Of a stretch of 64,000 bases of DNA, positions 17,994 to 26,945 are shown in pieces. The notes below the pieces were generated by a model, which worked only from the letters and a program-made list of their open reading frames with translations, searched no databases and was not told the DNA's origin. This stretch comes from an uncultured Chitinophagales bacterium. Its GTDB lineage: Bacteria; Bacteroidota; Bacteroidia; Chitinophagales; JAHDHT01. The stretch is taken from positions 1-64,000 of the forward strand of contig CALHDG010000130.1 in NCBI GenBank assembly GCA_938023075.1, written 5' to 3'. Within the stretch, counting starts at the first letter, position 1; each line of letters starts with the position of its first letter. The position numbers were made by a program, and so were the translations under genes.

Positions 17994-18003
17994 TCAAAGT
18001 TAA

Positions 18004-18654
18004 CTATTCCCAAACAAAAGTGTCAATCAAATGCATCATATCTTCTTTTACAAATTTTACCACCGGTGCAATGCTATCGGCATTGGGGGTATTGCTAAAA
18101 TATAGGGCACCTCTTAAAAAATGACGATTGGTATCGGTTAAAAAAAACTGTACGGAAGAAGCTGCATCGCCACCAACTTCGTATATAATGCCCCCTACTT
18201 TATTCGGGTTTTCTATTTGATATTCATCAATTGACTCGGCTTTTATGGTATGTTTAAAAGTGAGTTTGTGGGCATCATCTACATATTTGGCAAAGTCGTC
18301 TTTTTGTTGAATCGTTTTATAACTTAAATGTAACACCCCTTTAAAATCGTTGAACTTGATATCCATCCAACACGGGTTTTCCACCTTTTCATTAAAAAAT
18401 AAAGAATCTTGTTCAATAGAAGTATAAGCAGGATATTCAAAAGAAAAAGGACAATTATTAGAATTGGAAGTTTGGTAGGCTTTTTCGGGGAAATTGATTT
18501 TGTGGTAGGCAACCGGTTTTGGCGTATACGAATCGTTACAAGCAGCTTGCACAATAACAAATACCGTAATGCCAAACTTTATTATCCATCCGGTAATAAA
18601 AATAAACTTGTACTTTTTTATACGTGTCCACAAATTGCTAAGTAACATGATCAT
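18004..18654 (-). CDS. gldD: Gliding motility lipoprotein GldD
   Basis: 216 residues with an N-terminal hydrophobic segment ending in VQAAC (Cys39), then the GldD-typical PKPVAYHKINFPEKAY and PFSFEYPAY, a region rich in short beta strands, and FVWE at the end. GldD is needed for gliding and type IX secretion in Flavobacterium and acts at the cell envelope. It directly follows gldE and overlaps it by 17 bp, the conserved mutY-ssb-gldE-gldD order. Here gldD is followed after 10 bp by a nuclease gene, which is not part of the usual cluster. Confidence 0.88.
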   Translation of the reverse strand: MIMLLSNLWTRIKKYKFIFITGWIIKFGITVFVIVQAACNDSYTPKPVAYHKINFPEKAYQTSNSNNCPFSFEYPAYTSIEQDSLFFNEKVENPCWMDIKFNDFKGVLHLSYKTIQQKDDFAKYVDDAHKLTFKHTIKAESIDEYQIENPNKVGGIIYEVGGDAASSVQFFLTDTNRHFLRGALYFSNTPNADSIAPVVKFVKEDMMHLIDTFVWE

Positions 18655-19999
18655 TTTCTGCTATAGTTATTTTAACTTGCTCAATTCTATTATCACTCAC
18701 CGATAAAACGTTAAAAACAAAGTTTTCATACACAATCTCTTGATTTTGTTTTGGTAATTTTCCGGTTAGTTCTAAAATTAAGCCTGCCAGCGAATCGGCA
18801 TCTCCTTTTATTTCTTCAAAGGTGTCGTTATCAATCTCCATTACTTTTATTAAATCATTTATTAAAGTTTTGCCTTCAAAAGTATAATTGTGGTTATCTA
18901 ATTTTTGATATTCTATTTCAATATTATCGTCGTATTCATCTTTAATTTCTCCCAAAACTTCTTCTAAAATATCTTCCATGGTAATTAAGCCCATAGTGCC
19001 TCCATATTCATCAATTACAATGGCTAAATGGGTTCGTTTTTTTTGAAATTCTCTTAGCAGATCATCAATTTTTTTGGTTTCTGGTACAAAAAATGGTTTT
19101 CGTAAGAGCTTTTGCCACTTAAAAGTTTTTTCGCGTTGCAAATATTCCAATACATCTTTAGCATATAAAATACCTTCAATATTGTCTAAGTCTTCTTTGT
19201 AAGCAGGTATTCTGGAGTAACCCGATTCAATTAACACGGCATGTACTTTGTCGAAAGGCAATTCTAAGTCTAAAGCAACCACATCCATACGGGGTTTCAT
19301 AATTTGTTTGGCATTGGTGTTGCCAAAATTAATAATGCCTTTTAAAGTCCGGTTTTCATCTTTTAAATTATCGCTGTTAATAGTTAAATCGATGGCATCT
19401 TCAATTTCATCAATATCTACCTCGTTGTCTGCTCTTTGACTTAATCTGTTTTCAATTAAGGTTGTGCTGTTAACCAAAACATAGCCTAAAGGATGGGCAA
19501 TTTTAGAGAAAAAGCTTAGTGGAGTAGAAGCTAAACGGGCAACTGTTTTTGAATTACTGCGTGCAAAAATTTTAGGTATGATCTCTCCAAACAATACCAA
19601 AATAAAGGTGATTAAAACCACATTTAATAAAAAATTAAGAATGGGGTAGGTGGAAAAATCTAATAGTTTTGTTAATGAGAAGTGCGATAAGATAATAATA
19701 GCCACATTAAATAAATTATTGCTGATTAAAATAGTGGCTAATAAATATTTATCATCTTTTAAAAGTTGAAGAATACGTTTATCTGATTTAAGATCGCTTT
19801 TTTCAAGATACTCTTCATCTTCCGCATTCAATGAAAAAAAAGCCACCTCTGAGCCAGATACTAAGGCAGACAAGCAAAGTAAAATTAGGATAGCCAATAA
19901 AGCAATCAGCAAGCCTCCGTTTAAGGCAGGCAGCCAAGTCGCTTCTGTTAAAAATGATAGTACTAACGGGTAATATTCTCCTTCAGGATTATTTTCCAA
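18638..19999 (-). CDS. gldE: Gliding motility-associated protein GldE (CNNM/CBS/CorC-type)
   Basis: 453-residue inner-membrane protein. An N-terminal CNNM/DUF21 transmembrane domain with four helices spans about residues 25-190. A pair of CBS domains follows (about 215-340, including GYSRIPAYKEDLDNIEGILY), then a C-terminal CorC/HlyC domain (about 355-445). The family includes HlyC/CorC transporters; GldE works with GldD in gliding motility and T9SS function. The upstream spacer carries paired CCAATTGG palindromes. It overlaps gldD by 17 bp. Confidence 0.9.
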   Translation of the reverse strand: MENNPEGEYYPLVLSFLTEATWLPALNGGLLIALLAILILLCLSALVSGSEVAFFSLNAEDEEYLEKSDLKSDKRILQLLKDDKYLLATILISNNLFNVAIIILSHFSLTKLLDFSTYPILNFLLNVVLITFILVLFGEIIPKIFARSNSKTVARLASTPLSFFSKIAHPLGYVLVNSTTLIENRLSQRADNEVDIDEIEDAIDLTINSDNLKDENRTLKGIINFGNTNAKQIMKPRMDVVALDLELPFDKVHAVLIESGYSRIPAYKEDLDNIEGILYAKDVLEYLQREKTFKWQKLLRKPFFVPETKKIDDLLREFQKKRTHLAIVIDEYGGTMGLITMEDILEEVLGEIKDEYDDNIEIEYQKLDNHNYTFEGKTLINDLIKVMEIDNDTFEEIKGDADSLAGLILELTGKLPKQNQEIVYENFVFNVLSVSDNRIEQVKITIAENDHVT

Positions 20000-20020
20000 A
20001 TTGTTCAGGTTTTTGTTAAA

Positions 20021-20042
20021 CCAATTGGTTTATACCAATTGG
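20021..20042. promoter_or_regulatory. Two CCAATTGG palindromes upstream of gldE
   Basis: CCAATTGG occurs at 20021-20028 and 20035-20042, 14 bp apart, in the 226-bp gap between gldE and ssb and 22-43 bp before the gldE start codon. A dyad this close to a start suggests an operator or a leader hairpin. No terminator was seen in the gap; the rest is AT-rich with nothing recognised. Confidence 0.35.
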
Positions 20043-20225
20043 ATTATTTAAATATAGCATAAGTTTTAATATTAAAACAGAAAAGATTGCCGTAAAAAAA
20101 ACGGGGATTGGTTAAGTGGCATAGCAATTTTGTAGTTAAAAATTTTTTAGCTAAAAGTCGTGTATAACAAAGCATCTTAATATTAAAACTGAAATTATAA
20201 AACATTTTATGATTAAATTGATATT

Positions 20226-20753
20226 TTAAAAAGGCAAATCATCTTCAATGTCTTGCACGGTTTCTGTTGGTGATGTTTCAATAAATTGTGGTTTTGGTGG
20301 CACTTCAGTTGGTGTATTGGCGGAAACTGTAGCTGCCGCTGCTGTAGTTGCTGCCGGAGTATTAGCTGTTGGTGCAGTAGCCGGTTGAACGTAAGAGCCT
20401 GAAGATGCGCCACTTTCAGCACTTCTTCTATTTAGCATAACCATATTACTTACTTCTATTTCGGTAATGTATTTTTTATTGCCATCGGCATCATCCCAAC
20501 TGCGGTTTTTTATTTTACCCTCTACATAAATTGAATCTCCTTTTTTTAAATATTTTTCTGCTACTTCAGCCAAACCCCGCCACATTACAATATTGTGCCA
20601 TTCGGTTGTATCAACGCGTTCTCCACTTTTTGAAGTATACGAATCTGAAGTAGCCAACGAAAAACTGGCTTTGGGCACCCCGCTTTCAAAGTATTTCATT
20701 TCAGGGTCTCTACCCAAGTTGCCAACTAAAATTACTTTATTTACTCCTCTCAT
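20226..20753 (-). CDS. ssb: Single-stranded DNA-binding protein, canonical
   Basis: 175 residues: an OB fold from RGVNKVILVGNLGRDPEMKY to about residue 110, then a flexible Ala/Thr/Pro-rich linker and the acidic tip DIEDDLPF that recruits replication and repair partners. Binds ssDNA as a tetramer during replication, recombination and repair. It sits 15 bp downstream of mutY in the conserved Bacteroidota cluster with gldE and gldD. The second SSB in the window (13242-13577) lacks the linker and tip, so this one is the housekeeping copy. Confidence 0.93.
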   Translation of the reverse strand: MRGVNKVILVGNLGRDPEMKYFESGVPKASFSLATSDSYTSKSGERVDTTEWHNIVMWRGLAEVAEKYLKKGDSIYVEGKIKNRSWDDADGNKKYITEIEVSNMVMLNRRSAESGASSGSYVQPATAPTANTPAATTAAAATVSANTPTEVPPKPQFIETSPTETVQDIEDDLPF

Positions 20754-20768
20754 ATTTTATTATCAATG

Positions 20769-21836
20769 CTATTTCAAATTTAAAAATAACAACTTATCAT
20801 TTAAAAAACAATCAATTATTTTCGGAAATGCAAAATTGTGGATTTCTTTTTCGTTAACAGCCATCCAATTTTTATGTTTTTTAAGTGCTTTTGTGAGCTT
20901 AACTTCAATGAAACGCGCATTAATTTTTTGATGAGTTAGTGTTTGTTTATAAATAGTAGAGACATTTTTTATGCCATAAGTTGCGTTCTTTAATAATAAA
21001 TTAACTTGGTCTGAATATACAGACTCATCTACAAATGTGGTTTTATTCACTTCAATTAAAGGAAACTGGTATAAATGCAACCATATATCTTTTTCCATTC
21101 TTTTATGAAGGTACACTTTATTTTTATTTTTTATCTTACAATAAAGAAAATAGCGATCTTTTTTAATTATTTTATTAGTTTTTACTGGTAAAGTATCTAC
21201 TTTTTTGTTTTGGTAAGCCCAACATTTTTTATTCAGTGGACAATTACTACAACTAGCTTTTTTGGGGCTACATACAGTCGCTCCAAAATCCATAATTGCT
21301 TGGTTATAAGTTGCAGAATCTTTGGTATATAAATTGGTTTTAGCTAATACGTTAAAATGTTTTTTTCCTAAGGTTGAGTTTATCGCAATATCCACCCCAA
21401 AATACCTGGAAAGCACTCTGTAAACGTTACCATCTACCACCGCACATTGTTCATTAAAGGCAAAAGATGCGATGGCAGCAGCCGTATATTCGCCAACACC
21501 TTTCAATTTCAACAAATCCTTATAATTGTCAGGAAACTGACTATTTAAATTTTCCACAATAAAGCGGGCGGTTTCATGCATATTTCTAGCTCTTGAATAA
21601 TAGCCTAAACCTTGCCATAATTTCATCACTTCATCAAGCGGGGCAGCCGCTAAATCCTCTATTTCCGGGTATTTTTGCTTAAATTTCAAAAAGTAGGGAG
21701 TAGCCTGTTGAACACGGGTTTGTTGTAGTAAAACTTCTGATAACCAGATACTATACACATCAAAATATTGTTTCCAAGGTAATTTTCGGCTCGTTTTTTG
21801 ATACCACTTTAGTAGATTATGTTGAAAGCTATTCAT
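20769..21836 (-). CDS. mutY: A/G-specific adenine DNA glycosylase MutY
   Basis: 355 residues. Removes adenine mispaired with 8-oxoguanine. The N-terminal catalytic region has WLSEVLLQQTRVQQA (catalytic Glu near residue 34). The helix-hairpin-helix is LKGVGEYTAAAIASFAF, and the catalytic Asp is in VDGNVYRVLSRYFG near 133. The 4Fe-4S cluster ligands follow the Cx6Cx2Cx5C pattern (CSPKKASCSNCPLNKKC, near 188-204). The C-terminal NUDIX-like domain recognises 8-oxoG. First gene of the mutY-ssb-gldE-gldD run, divergent from the HU gene. Confidence 0.95.
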   Translation of the reverse strand: MNSFQHNLLKWYQKTSRKLPWKQYFDVYSIWLSEVLLQQTRVQQATPYFLKFKQKYPEIEDLAAAPLDEVMKLWQGLGYYSRARNMHETARFIVENLNSQFPDNYKDLLKLKGVGEYTAAAIASFAFNEQCAVVDGNVYRVLSRYFGVDIAINSTLGKKHFNVLAKTNLYTKDSATYNQAIMDFGATVCSPKKASCSNCPLNKKCWAYQNKKVDTLPVKTNKIIKKDRYFLYCKIKNKNKVYLHKRMEKDIWLHLYQFPLIEVNKTTFVDESVYSDQVNLLLKNATYGIKNVSTIYKQTLTHQKINARFIEVKLTKALKKHKNWMAVNEKEIHNFAFPKIIDCFLNDKLLFLNLK

Positions 21837-21949
21837 TTATATAAGTAAAAAAAGAAAAATTTATTTTATTTTGCGAATAAATTTAGCAGATTTGCGTTAA
21901 TGAATGCTAAAAACATTAGAGAACAGATTAATTTTACCAATATAAATTT

Positions 21950-22243
21950 ATGAGGAAAGCAGATTTAATAACTAGTATTGCCGAGAAGACCGGCGTACCA
22001 AAAGTGGATGTTTTAGTTTCACTTGAAGCTTTTTTTAAAGAAGTAAAAGTTTCATTGGAAAAGGGTGAAAATGTTTACATTAGGGGATTTGGCAGTTTTA
22101 TAACCAAAAAACGAGCTAAAAAGATTGGCAGAAATATTAAAAAGAATATCGCCATCGAAATTCCTGAACATCACATTCCTTCGTTTAAACCGGCAAAGGT
22201 TTTTACGGAAATGGTGAAAAAAAGTAAGCAAATAAAATCCTAA
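21950..22243 (+). CDS. HU/IHF family DNA-binding protein
   Basis: 97 residues, the usual HU length. Begins RKADLITSIAEKTGVPKVDV and has the conserved GFGSFITKKRAKKIGRNIKK arm region ending in IPEHHIPSFKPAKVF. A homodimeric nucleoid protein that bends DNA; the Pro in the beta arm is replaced by a basic, extended loop compared with E. coli HU. Divergent from mutY with a 113-bp gap, and 22 bp before the TPR gene. Confidence 0.92.
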   Translation: MRKADLITSIAEKTGVPKVDVLVSLEAFFKEVKVSLEKGENVYIRGFGSFITKKRAKKIGRNIKKNIAIEIPEHHIPSFKPAKVFTEMVKKSKQIKS

Positions 22244-22265
22244 GTTAAAACCCGTACACGTAGCG

Positions 22266-23087
22266 TTGAAATATCAAGTAGTTTTAATAATTAGTTCTAT
22301 TACATTAGTCATTTTGCTATTCTTTTTCGGAAGAAACAAGCCCTTGAAAAAAAATAAAACGACAAATTTTATTACAGAAGGAAGCTTTAACATAAATGAA
22401 TATTTAAGTATTAATAAAGATAAGCTCTTGATTATTCCCAAAGATTCGATCAATTTATTAGAATCTTTGGTGAGCAAACGAAAACCAGACTCTTTAAATA
22501 TCAGCTATTTGAATCAAATAGCTGATATTTGGAAAAATAATCGTAAGTTTGCAGCCGCTTCGGAATATTATCGCCGTGTAGCCGTAATTGATTCTACCGC
22601 AACACGATGGGAAAATGCCGGAGACAGATTGTATGAAGCATTTGCTTTGGAACAAGATTCTGTTGTTACAGATTATTTATTGCAACAATCTATTGAGGCT
22701 TATCAAACTTCAATTGATATAGATACCACAAGATTTAGCCCTTCGGTTAAATTAGCTGAAGTTTTAGTGGATGGAACTAAAAATACAATGGCGGGTGTTA
22801 CTATTTTATTAGATGTAATAAAAAAAGATCCTGACAATGTTCGAGCTGGGTTAACGCTTGGTAGACTTTCATTAGTATCCGGTCAATTTGAAAAAGCGAT
22901 TCTAAGATTAGATCATATATTAAAGTTAGAACCCGATAACACCGAAGCCTTATTGTATTTGGCTGGCGTTTATGAGCAAACCAATCAAAAGCAAAAAGCG
23001 ATACAATATTATGAACGTTGCAGAGATTTAAGTAAAAATCCTGAAACACGTCAGAAAATTGACATATATTTGCAAAAATTAAAATAA
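22266..23087 (+). CDS. TPR-repeat membrane-anchored protein
   Basis: 273 residues. An N-terminal transmembrane helix (VVLIISSITLVILLFFFG) is followed by a charged linker and at least three TPR-like helix pairs (NRKFAAASEYYRRVAVIDST, SGQFEKAILRLDHILKLEPD, TNQKQKAIQYYERCRDLSKN). It starts with TTG; there is no in-frame ATG near the N-terminus. It lies between the HU gene and the small ribosomal-type protein gene, an arrangement I recall from other Bacteroidota genomes. A scaffold role on the periplasmic face is inferred. Confidence 0.8.
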   Translation: MKYQVVLIISSITLVILLFFFGRNKPLKKNKTTNFITEGSFNINEYLSINKDKLLIIPKDSINLLESLVSKRKPDSLNISYLNQIADIWKNNRKFAAASEYYRRVAVIDSTATRWENAGDRLYEAFALEQDSVVTDYLLQQSIEAYQTSIDIDTTRFSPSVKLAEVLVDGTKNTMAGVTILLDVIKKDPDNVRAGLTLGRLSLVSGQFEKAILRLDHILKLEPDNTEALLYLAGVYEQTNQKQKAIQYYERCRDLSKNPETRQKIDIYLQKLK

Positions 23088-23102
23088 TAGATCGATTTAC
23101 AT

Positions 23103-23198
23103 ATGCCTTGCGGAAAAAAGAGAAAAAGACATAAAATTGCTACACACAAACGGAAAAAGCGATTAAGAAAAAACAGACACAAAAAGAAAACTAAATAG
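23103..23198 (+). CDS. 31-residue basic AURKAIP1/COX24-type (bS22/mS38-like) ribosome-associated protein
   Basis: MPCGKKRKRHKIATHKRKKR, then 11 more residues, mostly Lys/Arg/His, ending KKKTK. The sequence matches the short AURKAIP1/COX24-domain proteins of Bacteroidota, related to mitochondrial mS38 and actinobacterial bS22, which bind the small ribosomal subunit near the decoding region. It lies 15 bp after the TPR gene and 126 bp before the RNase E/G gene. It is easily missed because of its length. The usual second-position Pro-Ser-Gly is Pro-Cys-Gly here. Confidence 0.85.
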   Translation: MPCGKKRKRHKIATHKRKKRLRKNRHKKKTK

Positions 23199-23204
23199 GT
23201 TTAA

Positions 23205-23212
23205 TACATTTG
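23205..23212 (+). promoter_or_regulatory. -7 promoter box TACATTTG upstream of the RNase E/G gene
   Basis: Perfect TAnnTTTG match located 7 bp after the stop of the small basic protein and 112 bp before the RNase E/G start codon. No good -33 element is visible. A leader of about 100 bases would fit the autoregulated 5' leaders known for RNase E genes, but that is inference. Confidence 0.4.
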
Positions 23213-23324
23213 CTTATCTATTTAAGCCTTCGTTTTTATTTTATTAAATTGTTTAGCCCACAATGAAACACCCGTTTATCCTTAATCTTGGTTTATTTAT
23301 TAATCTTCCTTAAATAGATTAAGA

Positions 23325-24881
23325 TTGACTAAAGATTTAATTATTAATGCTTCTAAAAAAGTAACAGAAATTGCTTTATTAGAAGATAAGAACTTAACGG
23401 AACTTCACCAGGAAACAGGAGGGAACAACTATCAGGTTGGTGATTTATATTTGGGCAAAATAAAAAAAATTATGCCCGGTTTGAATGCTGCATTTGTAGA
23501 TGTTGGGCATAAAAAAGATGCTTTTTTACATTATACTGATCTTGGACCAAATATTCGTTCACTCAATAAATACGTTTGGGAAAGTCATGAGGGTAAAAAA
23601 CCCAATCCATCATTAGATAATTTTGCTTATGAGCCGGAAATTATCAAAACCGGCAAAATTAATCAGGCACTGATTAAAAAGAAGCCTATTTTAGTGCAAA
23701 TTTTAAAAGAGCCAATCTCAACCAAAGGTCCTCGCTTATCTTGCGAAATTAACCTTGCCGGTAGATATTTGGTTATCTCTCCATTCACTAAGCATATTAG
23801 TATTTCCAAAAAAATTAACTCAAGTGATGAACGCAAACGCCTTCAAAAATTAATTGAAAGTATTAAGCCCAAAAATTTTGGTGTAATTGTACGAACCATT
23901 GCTCAAGGAAAAAGAGTATCAGAATTGCATCATGATATGCAACAATTGCTCGAAAAATGGAATAAGGTACAATTGGAGTTAAGCTCTTCAATGCCACCTG
24001 AAAAAGTATTTTCAGAGGTAAGCAAAACCAGTTCGTTATTAAGAGATTTACTCAATAATTCATTCACAAAAATTTATGTAAACGATAAATTTTATGCCAA
24101 CGATTTAAAAGCCTACGTTTCAAAGTTAGAACCCGGTAAAGAGAAAATTGTAAACTACGTTAATAGTAAACGAACTATTTTCGATCAATTTGGTGTAACC
24201 AAGCAAATTAAATCTTCTTTTGGCAAAACGGTTACTATGGCTAGCGGTGCCTATTTGGTAATTGAGCATACCGAAGCCATGCACGTTATTGATGTAAACA
24301 GTGGACATAAAGTAGGCGAACGTACCGACCAGGAAAGCCAAGCTTTAGTTGTTAATCTTGAATCTGCTGCCGAAATAGCCCGGCAACTGCGCTTAAGAGA
24401 TATTGGTGGAATTATTATTATTGATTTTATTGATATGAAACAACCCGAAAACAAAAAAACTTTGTTGAAGCGGGTAAAAGAATGTATGCTGCATGATAGA
24501 GCAAAACATACTATTTTACCCTTAAGTCGCTTTGGCTTAATGCAAATTACCCGGCAACGTGATAAACCCGAAATAAAAATTAAAACACAGGAAGTATGTG
24601 CAACTTGTAATGGTACTGGAAATGTAAAACCCTCCATTTTATTGTTAGATGACATTGAAGATAACATCAGCTATCTCTTTAACGAAATGAATATGACGGG
24701 ATTGAAACTTTATGTACATCCCTATATAGAAGGGTTTATAAAGCGCGGTTTATTTAACAAACAATGGCAGTGGTATAGAAAATACAAAAAATGGCTTAAA
24801 GTACACGCTAATAATGATTATGCCTTAACAGAATATCATTTCTTTGATAAGTTAGATGAGAAAATACAACTTAAATCGTAG
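23325..24881 (+). CDS. rng: Ribonuclease E/G family endoribonuclease
   Basis: 518 residues, RNase G size, without the long RNase E scaffold. An S1 RNA-binding domain lies near residues 38-140 (YLGKIKKIMPGLNAAFVDVG, a long insertion, then LVQILKEPISTKGPRLSCEI). The DNase I-like catalytic part has Asp in HVIDVNSG near 322 and in IIIIDFIDM near 367. The zinc-link CATCNGTG near 426-429 supports a tetramer. Function: mRNA decay and rRNA maturation. It starts with TTG; the N-terminal TKDLIINASKKVTEIALLED aligns with family N-termini and no ATG is nearby. Confidence 0.92.
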   Translation: MTKDLIINASKKVTEIALLEDKNLTELHQETGGNNYQVGDLYLGKIKKIMPGLNAAFVDVGHKKDAFLHYTDLGPNIRSLNKYVWESHEGKKPNPSLDNFAYEPEIIKTGKINQALIKKKPILVQILKEPISTKGPRLSCEINLAGRYLVISPFTKHISISKKINSSDERKRLQKLIESIKPKNFGVIVRTIAQGKRVSELHHDMQQLLEKWNKVQLELSSSMPPEKVFSEVSKTSSLLRDLLNNSFTKIYVNDKFYANDLKAYVSKLEPGKEKIVNYVNSKRTIFDQFGVTKQIKSSFGKTVTMASGAYLVIEHTEAMHVIDVNSGHKVGERTDQESQALVVNLESAAEIARQLRLRDIGGIIIIDFIDMKQPENKKTLLKRVKECMLHDRAKHTILPLSRFGLMQITRQRDKPEIKIKTQEVCATCNGTGNVKPSILLLDDIEDNISYLFNEMNMTGLKLYVHPYIEGFIKRGLFNKQWQWYRKYKKWLKVHANNDYALTEYHFFDKLDEKIQLKS

Positions 24882-24935
24882 CCTGATTAAAGATGTATTT
24901 TAGAAGAAAACAATAATTATCCGTTAACTACGAAG

Positions 24936-25688
24936 GTGTCTAGGTACTTTTTTAAAATACAATACAATGGTACCAATTATCACGGATGGCAATATCAACC
25001 CAATGCCATCAGTGTTCAAGAAACCATACAAAATCAACTATACAAACTATTCAAAAATCAGCAATCTATAGTTGGCTGTGGCAGAACAGATACTGGTGTA
25101 CATGCCAGCCAATATTATTTTCATTTTGATATAGAAGAAGTTATCGACATCAATACGATTCAACACAAACTGAATGGTATGTTGCCTAAAGATATTTATG
25201 TGGAAAACATCATTCCTGTCAATGAAAAAGCCCATGCCCGTTTCGATGCTACTAAAAGGGCTTATACCTATATCATCTCAACCATAAAAAATCCTTTTTT
25301 GATCAACCGGGCGTGGATATATCCATACTATCCACTTGACCTATTACTCATGCAACAAGCCGCAACCGATTTTTTACAATACAACGACTTTCCTATGCTT
25401 TGCAAAACCGGCAGTGATGTTACCCATTTTCGGTGCACTATTTTTAAAAGCAAGTTGATCCATCAAACAGACAAACATCAAATTATTTATCAAATAGAAG
25501 CTAACCGCTTTTTACGAAATATGATTAGACGCTTAACAGGCTTATTAGTTCAAATTGGCAGAGGCAAACTTAGCATTGAAACCTTTAATGAAACGCTACA
25601 AAACAAAAGCCAATTTAAATATATTACCCTTGCCCCGCCAGAAGGTTTGTATTTGAGTGGAGTGGAGTACGATTTTATAGAAAAATAA
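24936..25688 (+). CDS. truA: tRNA pseudouridine(38-40) synthase TruA
   Basis: 250 residues. Isomerises U38-U40 in tRNA anticodon stem-loops. The catalytic Asp52 is in GCGRTDTGVHA. The family N-terminus YFFKIQYNGTNYHGWQYQPN and the dimer-interface motif NRFLRNMIRRLTGLLVQIGRGK are present. The start codon is GTG, with no ATG candidate before the conserved N-terminus. It is 54 bp downstream of the RNase E/G gene and converges on moaA with a 7-bp gap. Confidence 0.95.
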   Translation: MSRYFFKIQYNGTNYHGWQYQPNAISVQETIQNQLYKLFKNQQSIVGCGRTDTGVHASQYYFHFDIEEVIDINTIQHKLNGMLPKDIYVENIIPVNEKAHARFDATKRAYTYIISTIKNPFLINRAWIYPYYPLDLLLMQQAATDFLQYNDFPMLCKTGSDVTHFRCTIFKSKLIHQTDKHQIIYQIEANRFLRNMIRRLTGLLVQIGRGKLSIETFNETLQNKSQFKYITLAPPEGLYLSGVEYDFIEK

Positions 25689-25695
25689 AATCAAC

Positions 25696-26685
25696 TCACC
25701 CCCCAATAGTAGACATCGATTCAAAGCTGTTGGAAACTAAGGTTCGTTTAGCTTCGGCTTCAAAGCCATTTGCCGGACGATTGTTAAAGGCTTTTAATAA
25801 GAGTTGTTTTATCTCCTCGTCATCAGTACCGCTGCGTATTATTTTTTTAAGATTTATAACGCCTTCATCGTACAAACAGGTTTTTAACATGCCTTGTGCT
25901 GTTAATCTGATGCGGTTGCAGGTGCCACAAAAAGTACGGCTAAAAGCAGGGATCACTCCAAAAGAACCTTTAAAACCTTTTACTCGATAATTTAAAGCGG
26001 TACTGTTTGCACCATCTTTCAATTTAAGTAGGCTATGATATTTAGTTTGAATACGTTCGATAATTTGTCGATAATTTAAAGCAAGCATTGGTTTTTGGCT
26101 ATTGGAGCCATTAAAAGGCATTTCTTCAATAAAGCGCACCGCAACCGGATGATCTTTAGAAAGCTCCATCATCGGAATAATATCTTCTTCATTTTTATTA
26201 GCCATCACCACCATATTTATTTTTAAGGGCATGCCCATTTCCAACAGAGCATTGAAAGTTTCCATCACTTTATCAAACTCATTGCGGCGGGTAATTTCAT
26301 AAAAACGTTTAGGGTTAATACTATCTAAACTTAAATTAATGGATTGGATGCCCATACGTTTTAAATTGGTTAAGTGAGGACCCACTAAAACCCCATTGGT
26401 AGTCATATGAATTTGCTCAATATGTTCCAATTGGTTAATTTGTTGAATGAACGTACTAATGTCTTTTCTTAAAAAGGGTTCACCACCGGTAATACGAATT
26501 TTTGAAATACCCATAGTAGAAAGCAATTGAACTATGCGATACATTTCTTCAAAACTGAGGAGTTCTTTTTTCTTTACATATTGAACATTTTCAGGCATAC
26601 AATAAGTACACCGTAAGTTACATCTATCGGTAACAGCTAAGCGCAAATAATTTAGCGGACGGTTATGGTTATCGTATAATTTCAA
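25696..26685 (-). CDS. moaA: GTP 3',8-cyclase MoaA
   Basis: 329 residues. Radical SAM enzyme that starts molybdopterin synthesis. The SAM cluster ligands are Cys22, Cys26 and Cys29 in DRCNLRCTYC, with GGEPFLR following. The C-terminal cluster is FCGTCNRIRL plus a Cys 14 residues later, near residues 253-270. The protein ends in the conserved STIGG, whose Gly-Gly tail is needed for catalysis. No other molybdenum-cofactor gene is in the window, so moaA stands alone here. Confidence 0.95.
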   Translation of the reverse strand: MKLYDNHNRPLNYLRLAVTDRCNLRCTYCMPENVQYVKKKELLSFEEMYRIVQLLSTMGISKIRITGGEPFLRKDISTFIQQINQLEHIEQIHMTTNGVLVGPHLTNLKRMGIQSINLSLDSINPKRFYEITRRNEFDKVMETFNALLEMGMPLKINMVVMANKNEEDIIPMMELSKDHPVAVRFIEEMPFNGSNSQKPMLALNYRQIIERIQTKYHSLLKLKDGANSTALNYRVKGFKGSFGVIPAFSRTFCGTCNRIRLTAQGMLKTCLYDEGVINLKKIIRSGTDDEEIKQLLLKAFNNRPANGFEAEAKRTLVSNSFESMSTIGG

Positions 26686-26884
26686 ATGAATCTTCTTGCT
26701 CTAATAGGCTCAATATAGTAAATATAATTAGAATGCGTGACAAATTTAGGTGCAACGTACTCCAAAACTCTCTAAAACCTACCGACGTCATAGCGGCTAC
26801 CTGCATATGCCCGTACACAAGTAAAATTTAATGAGTTTATAACACGGAAGATACTGCGCCTACATAGCACATTTTTTTGTTTTG

Positions 26885-26904
26885 TTTTACTATCGAAACT
26901 TAAG
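26885..26904 (-). repeat. Solo MITE end
   Basis: TTTTACTATCGAAACTTAAG matches the right end of the MITE-like family with one substitution (TACTACCG in the full copies), but no left end or interior is present within the surrounding 260-bp gap. It is either a deletion remnant or a captured end. The remaining gap (26686-26884) shows nothing else recognisable. Confidence 0.6.
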
Positions 26905-26945
26905 TTAATTATACTTGAACCCCATTACTTGAAAGGGCTGATTAT

